NCBI RefSeq assembly: GCF_041260155.1
Contig: NC_091941.1
Span: forward strand, 39,752,747-39,816,746
Direction: 5' to 3'
Length of the DNA: 64,000 nucleotides
DNA from: Ptychodera flava
Taxonomy: Eukaryota > Hemichordata > Enteropneusta > Ptychoderidae
The notes beneath the pieces were generated by a model. It searched no databases. It had not been told where the DNA came from and was given only the letters and a program-made list of their open reading frames with translations. The translations under genes and the position numbers were made by a program. Below are positions 1 to 11,380 of the stretch, piece after piece (position 1 is the first letter of the stretch; each line of letters starts with the position of its first letter).

Positions 1-250
1 ATTCCAGGTGTTTGGAGGGAAAAGTTAAAGGAGATCAAAGCAAGTCACAAAACATTTCGCGTTTTCGTCAATTTTCAGTCTATGGAATGTGCCCCTGCTC
101 TGCTTACCTGCACACTGCCTTCCATTTTATGAGTAGGTTTGTGAAACTATGCAGTGAACTGCATCTGAGATTTCAACTTACTGATTTTAATTTCAAGCCC
201 TATACAATATGTAGGGATGGAGAGCTGATAATTTAAGGTAATGGACCTAC

Positions 251-1080
251 CGGATAAGTTAGTACAATGAAGAGGCATCTCTTTTTAACAGTATCTTCAT
301 GCAGCCTTTTGGAAACGGAGTAAAATGTTTCTGCGCAGACAATCCAACTCGTGACAAGCAATATGGATTCCAAAGTGAATACAGCGATACCATAAGGTTT
401 GATGTCTCCACAAAGGAAGAAAAGTATTTTTGTTAGTAGTCACGGTAAGACTGAGAGGAATAGAATCAATAAAGAATTACAAAGTGAAATTAAAAAAGAA
501 AACAGAAAGAACATAAATAAACAATTACAAATAAGCATAATGGAAAGCCAGACGGCAACCCGCACTTAGTTTAATTTTAAGTACGATAATCAAATTTGCA
601 AGTTATTTATTTCTTAATCAGCCTGCGTTTAAGAAGTCTTTCATTTTCGTTGTGAGTTCAAATGAGAACTCGAACAATTCATAGCGTGTATTTTGGTATA
701 GTGTGTAAGTGATCATTCCTTTGTGTCGTGGATAGGCATAGTTCAAAATACTGTCAGGGCAAAGTGCTTATGGATTTAGTAGATAAAATATGACTTCACC
801 TGACTGTTGTGCATTCAACTCATGATTGCGTTTGTCATTAGCCGACTTTGAACATGATTCTTGTTGCCATGACACTTGACTTTGCACAATACTAATTGTT
901 ACCTACAACCATTGAAATTAATCTAGAATATATAAATTTTTGCCCAGGTTTGATTCGTACTACTCCATGACCTGACTTTATCAATCGAAGTAAATCAGAC
1001 ATTATTCATCTTTATTTACCTCGGAAAAGTTCAGCAGTGTTTAAAGGGTCACTGGAACAGGTGACACTATCGTTTCCCAT
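251..1080 (-). CDS. SLC51A-like: OSTalpha-like gene Z, 5' part only (exons 1-2)
   Basis: This is the 5' end of a fifth tandem SLC51A-like gene; the rest lies beyond the left edge. Exon 1 is 1080-1020: it starts at ATG, encodes 20 residues containing TCSSDPLNTAELF, and ends in phase 1 at a GTAAAT donor. Exon 2 is 405-251: exactly 155 nt, as in genes A, B and D, entered at a pyrimidine-rich acceptor ending GGAG and left after a Tyr-Pro codon pair at GTAGGT, in phase 0. It encodes a hydrophobic helix followed by ETFYSVSKRLHEDTVKKR, which aligns without gaps to the LEAVYYLYKR-type segment of the other copies. Exons 3-7 are not in the window, so function and integrity are unknown. It would be a membrane transporter subunit by family. 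The model rests on splice phase, exon length and alignment to the neighbours. Confidence 0.82.
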
Positions 1081-1328
1081 GTCAAACTGAAACATAATGG
1101 TTTTTACTAAATCAATCTCCAATAGAATGCAATAGCATCTGATGCTGAATTATAATAATTGCTGTGATTTGAAAACAATACTCAGTCATATTTTGTTTAC
1201 ATATATATGATCGTTCATACATTTCATAACTTTCGAAGATTACTATTGATTTTCCTCTTTAGTTACACGAATTTTAATTACTGTGATGACATCATCATGA
1301 AAGAATAATACAAACACCACAACCACCA

Positions 1329-1359
<31 letters not shown>

Positions 1360-3254
1360 TAACAACAACAATAACAACAACAACAACAACAACAACAATA
1401 ATAATAATAATAACAATAACAATAATAATCTTTTCACAGTTTAGTAATAGGTCATTTTTAAGTAATAAAAACCTTGAGAATTTAAAGTATTCAGAACAGA
1501 AAACTTCAGCTGTAGATTACACACAGGTTCTATCTTTGTCTACTTACCAGTTAATGGATCGAGGTGTCAACTATTAGCTGGTATAATATTTGTCTGCTAA
1601 AGGAAAGAAAACACTACTCACCTTGGAATGCTATCAACAACTCCTGTCAAATCCTAACCGATGACATCCATTAAAACATGATTCCTATTTCTTCAAACCT
1701 GATGAGTAGCGATTTTGAAAAGAAAAGACGCGACACACTGCTTCAACGCGACAAAGGCGGTCTGTATTGACAAGTTGGATGATACAGGTGTATCAAAGAG
1801 CATTGCAATTATTTTATCAGGTGATCAATTACAACCACGTGACCAATGGGGTCACCCAGTATATAAAGTACGTCTCAGTAAGTTGAAAACAGGCACTGCT
1901 TCATTTCAGACAGTTTGATGGGATGTCAAAACAGATTATAGAGTGTTGTGAAAACAGTTTCCTGATCCAAGCTGTCGAAGTCAGACAAACATTTCCGATT
2001 TAGACAGTCGCACCGTAAAGACGGGAAATATAAAGTAACCATTTCTAATTGTGGTAAAGTTTTACAATATACACGCTAAGTATAGAGAAATGTGTTTTGA
2101 TAGACCAATACATAATATTCACCAGGGAAACAAAACAGTAAAAATGATGATCATATTAACTAATACATTTTCCCAAACATGAGACATATACTCAACACAT
2201 TGTTTAAGCATACATGTATATTTATTGTTATAAGCCTTATGTGTATAAATTCTGTATTAAATTGAACTCAGATAAGAATAAAGACGGAAAGGAAATAAAA
2301 TGATATCGAATGTGTAGCAGTGTGTTTACTTGGCATTATGACAGTATTGCCATTGTGAATAATGTATGCTGACTTTCAATGGTGATTTTACAGTGTTTTT
2401 TTGATAAATATAAAAAAAAAATACAAAAATGTTAACTGTTCATCGATACGTCCACCACACTGAATATTTATTAAACCACAAACTTGGTGCAAAGAGTTCT
2501 CTACTGTATATTTTATTTCGCCAAAACTTCAAAACATAATCTGCCTTTTAACAGAGACCAGTGGAACTTTGTGGAGTGGAAAAGCTAGCCCGTCATATTG
2601 GAAAAAGAATTCTAATTTATTTGCATCCAGTGTTCTGAATAATATTTGCTGAGGAATTTATTCGATTCTAACTCGTAACAGCTCAGACCTCGTTCCGAAG
2701 TCCAACCATAGGTGATCAACTCTTGCAGCTAACATAATATCAAACAAAGGTCCTACCGTTTGCAATTAAAGGGAGGGGTCGGCGGAACTACGTCTGTGCG
2801 ATTTTCTTGTTTACAAACAATGTATTTCATGCACGATATCTGATGAATCATGCCAACACAGCTGCAAGATTTACATCTTGTGATGTACATTATAACAAAC
2901 GTGTTTTAATTTTCATCAATCGCCAACGTACCGTGGATACAGTGTTTACATTGGTCGTATAGGTGCCATAAGACCATTGAGCAGAGTTCCAACGACACTG
3001 TCCCTGTAACTGTTTATTTGAACCGAGCCTGAAATGATTGCCACATTGCTTTTCCACTGTTTAAACAACTCGAAACGTTCACTCTCATCTTAGTATTATT
3101 TTTGTCGGAACCACTGGCAAAATATTGCGATGTACAAAGTTTCGCGCACCTAGAGAACATTAGTATCAACGATGGAACTTCCAAAGTGGGGTAACCAACT
3201 TTTAAGTAGACTGAGCTGAAGTTTGAACTCTATCGTCATGGACACCAATACCTT
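1081..3254. other. Spacer between gene Z and gene A
   Basis: No gene was recognised in this 2.2-kb stretch. It holds the 5' flank of gene Z and, at its far end, the 3' flank of gene A. A compound (ACC)n/(AAC)n/(AAT)n microsatellite lies at 1312-1429. Short open frames here show no family motif. Confidence 0.5.
1312..1429. repeat. Compound trinucleotide microsatellite
   Basis: The tract runs from ACC through AAC to AAT triplets with single interruptions. The poly-Leu/poly-Val frame on the opposite strand is a by-product of the repeat and not a gene. Confidence 0.95.
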
Positions 3255-3260
3255 TTTATT
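3255..3260 (-). promoter_or_regulatory. Polyadenylation signal of gene A
   Basis: AATAAA on the minus strand, about 110 bp beyond the gene A stop codon; the first canonical signal after the terminal exon. Confidence 0.55.
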
Positions 3261-3367
3261 GTGATTTACGAGAAGAAATGTCCAATTCGTTTGTCATGTA
3301 CATGAAGTATTCAAACTTAGTTTCCTTCACAGCATTTCCCCCATACTTTAAACAACTGAGACTGACA

Positions 3368-6300
3368 TCAAATGGTAGAATAGTCGGTGCGGAAACTCTC
3401 CGCTCGAAACTTGCGATATGTGTCAATATTGCCCTTTTCTCGTCTGTAATAATGGTGAGCAACCAAGAACAGAATAAACATCTCACATATCACCAAGTAA
3501 TCATTCACCCCTGTGGAAAACAAGATAAGAATTGATTATTATCATCTGCGATGACCAGACAGTTCGTCTGATAAATTGGCGACTTTTGAGCTGAGGAAAA
3601 AACACATGTACTTCGAGGCTCCCAACTCAACAAATCAAATAGATAACATTGGTGTCATCCTATTGTGTTCTAAAGATAGCTATCGCGTACATTGTCCTCA
3701 ATATCACTGTTCCACCTTTTGACCCAAAATTGTGAATTCCAATTTGTTAGTTCGATGGTATGAATTTGAATGATGTAGTTTTCAACGAAGTGATACGATT
3801 AAAGTAACAATTTATATTCACTAATGTGGAACACGATTGGAACTATTAAATTTGGGATAATTAGATTTTCATATTTTGCAAATTTCTCAAAAGTGTTAGG
3901 TGCCATATAGCTGAATGTTACAATATCGCAAATTACTCATAAAAACAAGTGTGTGATATAAAAAGGAAAGCAGATGAGATTACATTTGTAGATTAAATCG
4001 GCATTACTTCGACATCCAATTATCCCAAATTAGTTCCAATCGTGTTGTGGGTATTGTCATACTTAGAATCTCTAGACTAGAAAGTGAAAAATGATTTTTT
4101 TTTCGATTACGTCATATATGTTGAAACTTTCGTTTTGTTGAAATATCAATATTTATTTAAAATAAATTCATAGTAGGGTATGGAATTTACCATTATTTTT
4201 ATAATGCTATCTCGATTAACTATGATGGCGCAATTTCTGGTGTATATCAAAAATACTTTGGTAGACAGCCGGTAATGGGGTACAGAATAAGATTAGTAAC
4301 TTTTAACATTTGAACTTTTTTCTACGAGAGTAATTCTGAGGTGAAGTGACAGTATTGTAATGAGGACTTGCTTAAAATCGTGACACTTACAGCTTGACTT
4401 AGCTTGTGCGGAAAATAATGGAGTGCAGACAAGTACGTCAGTCGAGCCAATAATACCAAATATCATGGGTTGTATATTAGCCACCATGAGGCCAATCTGT
4501 ATACAGGCAAACTTGGGTGTCAATGAGTAACCTGTTAGGATCTCTTTAGCGCATGTATTCAACATACCAAGGGCGTACATAGCTATGAAGGTCGAGAGAA
4601 TGCTGAGAGTATTCAAGTAGATAAAAGCTTCATCGACCGCAATCTGAAAGAAAGTCAAGAAGACGTATGTCCTTAGGTCAAATATATTTGGTAATTATTT
4701 AGCATATTGTGGCTTGATGTAACAAACACTGAATGGTGGATCCTGAAATAATATATATGAATCCATCTCTAACCTGTAGGTATAAGTCTAGTGAAAATAT
4801 AATATATTACGGATATTGACCTAAATTTTGGGTTTTTTGGTGTTTTTTGGGTCTTTTTTTTCAGATTCGCCAGTGGTCACGTGGGTTGGAGTGGGATCAT
4901 TGTCCTGTCAATCATCAAATCAGCTGTTATTTAATAAAAACATAATGACACCTTCATTTAACACAAACTACTTCAAAATGCTACAAGGACCGTAGTGCTG
5001 TCTGTCTGAACTCGAACTATTCTGTACAAGTGGTGTCAATTTACTGCGGCCAGCAATTTTTATCTCACGGGTCACAAACTTGTTATTGAGATACTGGATA
5101 TTATATTTGCATATTGAATGTATTACACCTTGTTTCTACGCATTAGTATCGGGTGAACGAATTGCGATCTGCATTTATTTGTAGCAACACCTGTTGCTTG
5201 TCAGCATGGCACCAACCAGCATCAAGTCTGCATGCATGACACTATTGTGTCGGATGTACATGGATTTGTTTACAGCAAGGAACAAGCAAATGCAGGGCTA
5301 TAGCAGTCATGTAGTTGTCTGTCACTGTCGTCACTGTTGCCAGTGATGTCACTATTGTCCCTTCTCTCCGTGGATACTGTATGCTGTCAGTGCATTGCTG
5401 CTGAACTGTTACCTGTACATGTGTAAGTCATGGTCACCAGTGAACCAAGATAGCGTAGCCAGAGTGATATGTCAGCTGAACCAGAGCTGCATTTATTAAC
5501 CATTGCTCAGTTCCGTGAATAAGATTGAACTGAAACTACTACTCCGGCTCCAGAGAATTGTTTCCAAGACAACCATCGACAATAGTTGATCAGCTGTTTA
5601 ATTTCGAGTCTTCGTTAAATATTACGCACTTCGAACGAGACAATGGACTGTCAAATTGTTGGAGGAACCTTCTTATGCAAATTGTCGTGAGTAACCAAAT
5701 ACTATTCAATCTTAAAGAACTGGGAGCATTGAATTGGGTTTACTTGGTTATAATATTTGCTTTTCTTCATTTTGTGGAACTTTACATAATTGTAAGACCA
5801 TCTCTGTCTCTGTGTGTTTCCTTCTTGACATCAATAGTTTGGAAAGTCATGCTTTCTCTACTTTTAAGTTTCGCTTGGCTTGGACATGCGTTTCTGTTTC
5901 GGCAAGGCCTACTATTAAGCTAACTTAAAACTATGTCTTTCATTTGTATGTTTGGCTAACATCACGCCTTAATGCTTCGCTGAACTGATTTCATCTCTTG
6001 AAAAAGTAAAACCCAAAATCACTTTTGTTTTCACGCCACAGTAAAATTATCCTATGTCACAAGGTGCAATTGAATCACTTGAATCATTGATGCAGTTTCC
6101 AGGGAGGGAAATTCATAAATGAAAGTTGTAACCGAACGCTCCCTAAAGAAATGAGTCGCAACTTTAAGAACCCAATGAAGTGGTTATATTTTCAACGGAG
6201 GACAGTTTTAAGCAACATGTAAATATTTGGAATAATGTAGAGGTCACGCAGTAATGTCACAGTAACCTATTTGAACTTAAGTGATTAAATCAACGTGTAA

Positions 6301-9300
6301 GTCTTTGTATTGCAAAAATTACCCATTGGCGATTTTGAAAACGATTCTACATTTTCTAGAGTTTTGATCGATATGAATAAAGAAAAACATCAGTGTTTCA
6401 CAGCATAATACTTACGATATTAAAGTACACCCAAGCAATTTCTAAGTGCATATTTTCAAAATAGTTGACGAAAAATTTTAGTGACAGATCTCTATACCTC
6501 TGCTTATTGTAACCAACTTTGTGACAAACCAGGATAATAAATTCTTGTTGGTTGAATTATTATATGCAATAGCACCAGAAGATTTTACTCACTTTACCGG
6601 GCGTGTAGTTGCCATTTGTCCACAGAACCGCAGCAATGTAGAGTACAACAGGGCGAAGAATACAAACTTGCATCACTCCAAGACGAATCCAAAACACTCT
6701 TCGTCTGGAAGTTAGAATATATTAATATATAAAATGAGGTAGTATCGGTCACAGCAAGGTGCACAGTGCTGGATATATTTGATGTTTTATTTGTAGGTCA
6801 TTATGAACCATCAACGGCAGAGTTGTCACACTGCTTACAATGTAAACACACTTGGCAGAGTAAGTCTTACTACGGTTCCTACATCCTAGATCTGTAACTG
6901 TAAACAATCAACTACACTGATAAAGCTCACATCTTTTATTTCAATAACAGAACATGAATTGAAATGCAAGGCAGGTAAGAAAATGACCAAAATGTCTGAC
7001 ATCTGTTGAAGGAACAACCACATTTCGTTACATTTACAAGAAGACTACGAACACTATAAACGCATACAAACGCACACACATACTGAATATTGTGGTCTGA
7101 GTGTGAGTGATTATATTAAAACACGGTGGGAACTAACTTGGGATAATTGGATGGTGGTGTAATGCCGATATATATGCCATTCATACACAGGCCATCGAAA
7201 CGCCTCTGAAACGGTTCTGGGCCGATACTGGCACAGAAAGTTATGTGTGGACACTCCGAAGTGGTTCTGAAGCGTTTCAGATTTGAGACGGTTTAGTCGG
7301 CCTGACCTGAGCCGTTGTAGAGATTAACTCTACCTGCAAATCGCTGTGTGGACGGACCGAGCCGCTTCAGAGGCGTTTTAAACGCCCTCATGCGACAGGT
7401 ATTTGTAACATAAATAAACAACAACCAACAAGCAATATTCACTTTGGTCATGGCTGCCGAACACAGCTCTACATCTCGTGGAAATAACTGGTCAGACGAC
7501 GAAATAAGTTTGCTGATCTGAGTCTGTGCAGACGAAAGCATTCAAAGAATAAAGAGAAGGTGTCGCCACAGCCTCGTGCACAAAAAAATTGCAGAAAAGG
7601 CTCTACATAGAGGTTTAAACCAGACAGCAGATCAGTGCCACCACAAGCTCAAGGCACTGAAGCTAAAATACAAAGAAGTTGTCGACAGCAACAGACCATG
7701 AAGGCGCGACTTTGCACAATTTTTAAATATCGGATATTTACAATCTAGTATCGCAGTTTGACATATCGACGATTTCGGGACTAATGTCGATACTAGACGA
7801 TACTAGATTGAACTGCGGTTGTCCCATGGGAAGCCGTGTCTATGAAATCGCCGATATTTACCGGCGATTTGGGGACTCTAATATCGATACTATGACAGAA
7901 CCCCATGGACAATACTAGATTAATTCAAATCGTGCGTAAATATCCGATATATATCGGAGATTTCACCACCTTTAGTTCTGGTCAAACCCGACTTCCAAGG
8001 ACTGACTCTAGCTTCGATACTAGACGATACTAGATTCTGTCAAATCGCGGGTAAATATCCTATAGGCCTATAGGCCTATATCGGAGATTTCACCGTCTTA
8101 CAGTTCTGGCCAAACCCAATTCCAAGGACTGACTCTTAGCTTCGACACTAGACGATACCAGATTCATTCAAATCGCGCTTAAATATCCGATATATATATC
8201 GGAGGTTTCATCATGTTGCAGTTCCGGTCAAACCCGTCTTCCAAGGACTGACTCTAGCTTCGATACTACAGGCCTAGACGATACCAGATTCATTCAAATC
8301 ACGCGTAAATATCCGATATATATCGGAGATTTCACCACCTTATGAGTAATTTGTAAAATTGGAACATTCAGCTATAGGGCAATTAACACTTTTGAGAAAT
8401 TTGAAAAATATGAAAATCCAATTATCCCAAATTAGTTCCAATCGTGTTTGAAGTTTCTTTAATTTGTCAATCGTTGTATATCACCAACCTTGTAACTCTA
8501 ATCTTCGGCAGACAAACACAGCAACAAGCGATAGGAGAGCTCGCCAGTTTGAGTTTAACATTTCGCATTTTCTCAATCATGGCATTAAGTCCGTCACAGT
8601 AATCCAATATTAGTAATAAAAACTGGTAAATGGCCATGGAAAAATACCTGTCAACAATAAATCGAAAAGTGGTTTAGATACCTTACTTACTATGTCAGTG
8701 TTACATCAAACTTTTGACGTTGATTGATTTGGTATGTATGCATATATCAAGTGTACTGGAAATATTGAAAGTACTGATGCTGATATTACAAATAATGAAA
8801 CTATGCAATAATACGCCCATTCAGTCCGGTTTTGTTCACTAACTATTTAAATTTTAAACATATATCTTATAACAAATATACGTAAATAAACACACGTTTT
8901 TTAGCCAGTTCATGCATGAGTTTAATCCATAAAAGAACCACGAATCGCCTAAATTTTCAGTGTATATCAAAACTACATCCAAGTATTCATTTAAGTCCCC
9001 TTCCAACAGCAATACTATTCCATTGATTCTGAAGGGTACACGATCTCTCACTATAGTGTTTACATCGTACGGTACACTACAGTCAACATTAACAGAGTAG
9101 GGATATTCAGTAATTGCAAAAGCATAGCACTTCATACTGCAGAGGTGTCTACTTATACATCACCGTTAGTATACTAGTATCTCAAGGGCTCTAACTTTTA
9201 ATCGCAGGCAGTAATTTTACTGCTGGCTAAACTTTTATACCTTACAACTCTTTAAAGTCTTTTGTCGAAGCCTGTAGAAGAAACTAACATTTCACGATCG

Positions 9301-9603
9301 ATTTCTGTGAAAATGTTACTCTGGCAATAAAGTTAACACAAATGATGGTGGTAATTTTGCCACGGCGACCTGCTTCGCATCGGTTACCCGATTCTATTAT
9401 TTACCATGAAAGGGAATATTTTAGGGCTCTTGCGCAGAGAATGAATGTAGTTTTCAATGGATCATCAAGATTACTCAGATGGATATATTACGTACACTGC
9501 AGCAGTCAATGTCGCCAGAACTGATGATCTTGGGATTACAATCGCCATCAGCATAATACAACAGAACACCTGTTATAGAAAACAATGTTTTAAACTTAAG
9601 GAA

Positions 9604-9694
<91 letters not shown>

Positions 9695-10525
9695 ACTGTC
9701 AGCTTCAAACATATCCTGATGTTAGTTTGTACACGTGACAAATATGCAAATTGGTATTGTACAACCACGATGACTGAATTCGTTCAGCTGATGAAACAAT
9801 ATTAACTTCTAACTCTCATTTCATTTTGTAACCTAAAACACGGAGGGAGATACAATCGAGCCTGACACTTCGTAAAAGAAATGTTCTACTTGAAAGACCT
9901 ACTTTCAAGTGTCTGTGATTTCTAGCAATGCCTGAAGTAATAATATCCCTGGCAATGATTTCTAGCAATGCCTGAAGTAATAATATCCCTGGCAATTATC
10001 ACTTCACTTTCGTGTTGCATTATGGACTAGAAATACAACGCTATGTGCGAGGATACCAATACAATTGAACCTCCAATTCAAATATAAACTTCCCTTTTCA
10101 TATTTGCAATTTTCTACCCAATCAGACACGTGCTAAATTTACATACTAGTATTTTTACTTATTTTTACTATCTCGTGGAACGTCTTCTATGTCGTTTGAC
10201 TCGTCGTTGATTTTGCTCCCAGTTTTATCCTTAATGCTTACACGTCAGCTTTCGAACGAAAAAATGATGAATTAACTTTATTTTAAGTAATCAAATCAAA
10301 TGTATCAAGGTAGATGTTTACGTATGGCCAATGGTTTTATCATGTATTTCTTTCCTATTTCTCTGAGATACGTGACAACTTAGATCAATTTTTTGAATTT
10401 CAAACATAAAAGGATTCTACTGCTTTCTCAAAAATGGAAGTCTTTCAGATAAAAAAATATATTACACAATACAGTGACATTGGATTTCGCTTTTTCTATG
10501 ATCGATTGCATGAAGACCCCCTTTT

Positions 10526-10573
<48 letters not shown>

Positions 10574-11380
10574 ATTCAAACAGTCTCTCCTTGACCTTAC
10601 ATTCTGGTAATTTAGCTGAACAATGCAAATCTTTGCTCTACCATAAGTCAAGGCGGCAATCCATGTAAAAATCTATGAAAATAGATGGCTTGTTTTCATT
10701 CGCACTAGGAGTTAGTCTTATTAGGGTTTTTCAAAGTGGTCAGAACCAAGCAGTCACAAGCACTTTGAAAGGAAACCCAGTACGCATGTCTGACTCTTTA
10801 CTCACAGGATAAATTCCTAGATTCCATATCATTCGTACTCTTCTTTGAGTGTAAGGGATGTATTTGATCAGCCATACAACGGCTTCTATAAACATTATCA
10901 CTACCACAATTGTTATGACGACAGCAAGGATCACAGCAAATATTGTAGCTGGACGCATATCTGAGGCAAAGACAAAATGGTGATATCAATTGATCATGAT
11001 GCAAGAAATTATAAGGTACAGATCTAATCAAGAATTCTATTGATAATGCAGACTGTGGAAAAATATTGGGCAACAAAATATAACATTCCGTATGATTAAT
11101 ATGACGAATACAAAATGTAATTATTACAGCTTCAAGAAAAACAATCACAGTGGGGTAGTGTAAAAAATAAATATATAATAAATAAATAAATACGGGAATA
11201 AGTTGTTATACCTTTACAGTATCAATCGGTGTAAAAAGGAAGGAATGTCATGTTCACAGCGGCTCAACAACTTATAAACAACGTAGAATTGCAAAGATTA
11301 TGAAGTTAAAATTCCGACTAACCAACAAAAAATTCCCCTGCATAAGGAGCATCATCACTGCAATTGTTGTCGTTGTCCAT
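3368..11380 (-). CDS. SLC51A-like: Organic solute transporter alpha-like protein, gene A (7 exons, 317 aa)
   Basis: By family this is the seven-helix alpha subunit of an organic solute/steroid exporter of the plasma membrane (Solute_trans_a family). Coding exons: 11380-11323, 10960-10806, 9569-9496, 8647-8489, 6704-6593, 4643-4391, 3510-3368. The joined length is 954 nt with no internal stop. Exon 1 carries NCSDDAPYAGEFF. Exon 2 (residues 20-71) holds helix 1 and FIEAVVWLIKYIP. Exon 3 holds the IPRSS segment of helix 2. Exon 4 ends with the Cys cluster CCCVCLPK that matches the CCCCCPCCP region of human SLC51A. Exon 6 has TPKFACIQIGLMVANIQP, parallel to human AKFALFQVLLILTALQP. Exon 7 gives the last helix (VICEMFILFLVAHHYYRR) and a tail of only about 24 residues, the shortest in the array. 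Donors are GTTAGT, GTGAGT, GTACGT, GTTGGT, GTGAGT and GTAAGT. Introns 2, 4 and 6 carry repeats and transposons. TMEM184 is the main alternative family; the Cys cluster argues for SLC51A. Confidence 0.92.
3831..4045 (-). mobile_element. 215-bp MITE with ACACGATTGG inverted repeats (intron 6 of gene A)
   Basis: The left end begins ACACGATTGGAACT and the right end is its inverted copy, TAGTTCCAATCGTGT. Homology extends inwards as TTTGGGATAATTNGAT on both ends. The flanks TGTGGA and TGTGGG may be a target duplication, but this is not certain. The first ~115 bp match, inverted, the right end of the larger element at 7121-8447, and its other end matches that element's left end (both contain GTAATGCCGAT). 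This copy is therefore an internally deleted derivative in the opposite orientation. The superfamily is not assigned. Confidence 0.8.
7121..8447 (+). mobile_element. 1.3-kb TIR element with internal tandem repeats (intron 4 of gene A)
   Basis: The left end (7121, ACACGGTGGGAACTAACTTG) and the right end (to 8447, TTAGTTCCAATCGTGT) are inverted repeats of the same family as the MITE at 3831-4045. The interior holds, in order, a nested inverted repeat around AAACGCCTCTGAA (7196 and 7381), a Myb/SANT-like ORF (7450-7698), and about four ~125-bp tandem units at 7890-8340 built from GATACTAGACGATACTAGAT and a TATCCGATATATATCGGAGA palindrome. No transposase was found, so the element is non-autonomous. 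No clear target duplication is visible. The right end is only 41 bp from the exon 4 donor of gene A. Confidence 0.78.
7450..7698 (+). pseudogene. Broken Myb/SANT-like DNA-binding ORF inside TIR element
   Basis: From the ATG at 7450 the frame reads NNWSDDEISLLI, an in-frame TGA (7519-7521), then ADESIQRIKRR and KIAEKALHRGLNQTADQCHH, ending at a second TGA after EVVDSNRP. The W-x3-E-I-x2-L-I start and the QTADQCHHKLKALKLKYKE helix are typical of Myb/SANT-like (MADF/trihelix) proteins found beside transposases such as PIF/Harbinger. With one premature stop and no transposase nearby it is probably dead. Family placement is by eye. Confidence 0.6.
9608..9691. repeat. (TA)42 microsatellite in intron 2 of gene A
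   Basis: Pure TA dinucleotide tract, ending 38 bp upstream (in gene orientation) of the exon 3 acceptor of gene A. The poly-Tyr-Ile open frames across it are artefacts. Confidence 0.97.
9917..9996. repeat. Exact 40-bp tandem duplication
   Basis: A unit beginning GATTTCTAGCAATGCCTGAA is present twice in direct succession without visible differences, in intron 2 of gene A. This indicates a recent duplication. Confidence 0.9.
10527..10573. repeat. (CTGT)n/(CT)n microsatellite
   Basis: Seven CTGT units run into a (CT)n tract in intron 2 of gene A. Confidence 0.95.

Noticed and set aside
1243-1437. Minus-strand frame with long poly-Leu and poly-Val runs
   Set aside because: It is the translation of the compound trinucleotide microsatellite.
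5558-5923. 121-codon hydrophobic plus-strand frame
   Set aside because: It lies antisense inside intron 5 of gene A, has no family motif, and the leucine-rich composition can arise from AT-rich intron sequence.
9457-9768. Frames with long Tyr-Ile runs (also at 45101, 54138, 55831 and 57128-57509)
   Set aside because: They are produced by (TA)n tracts.
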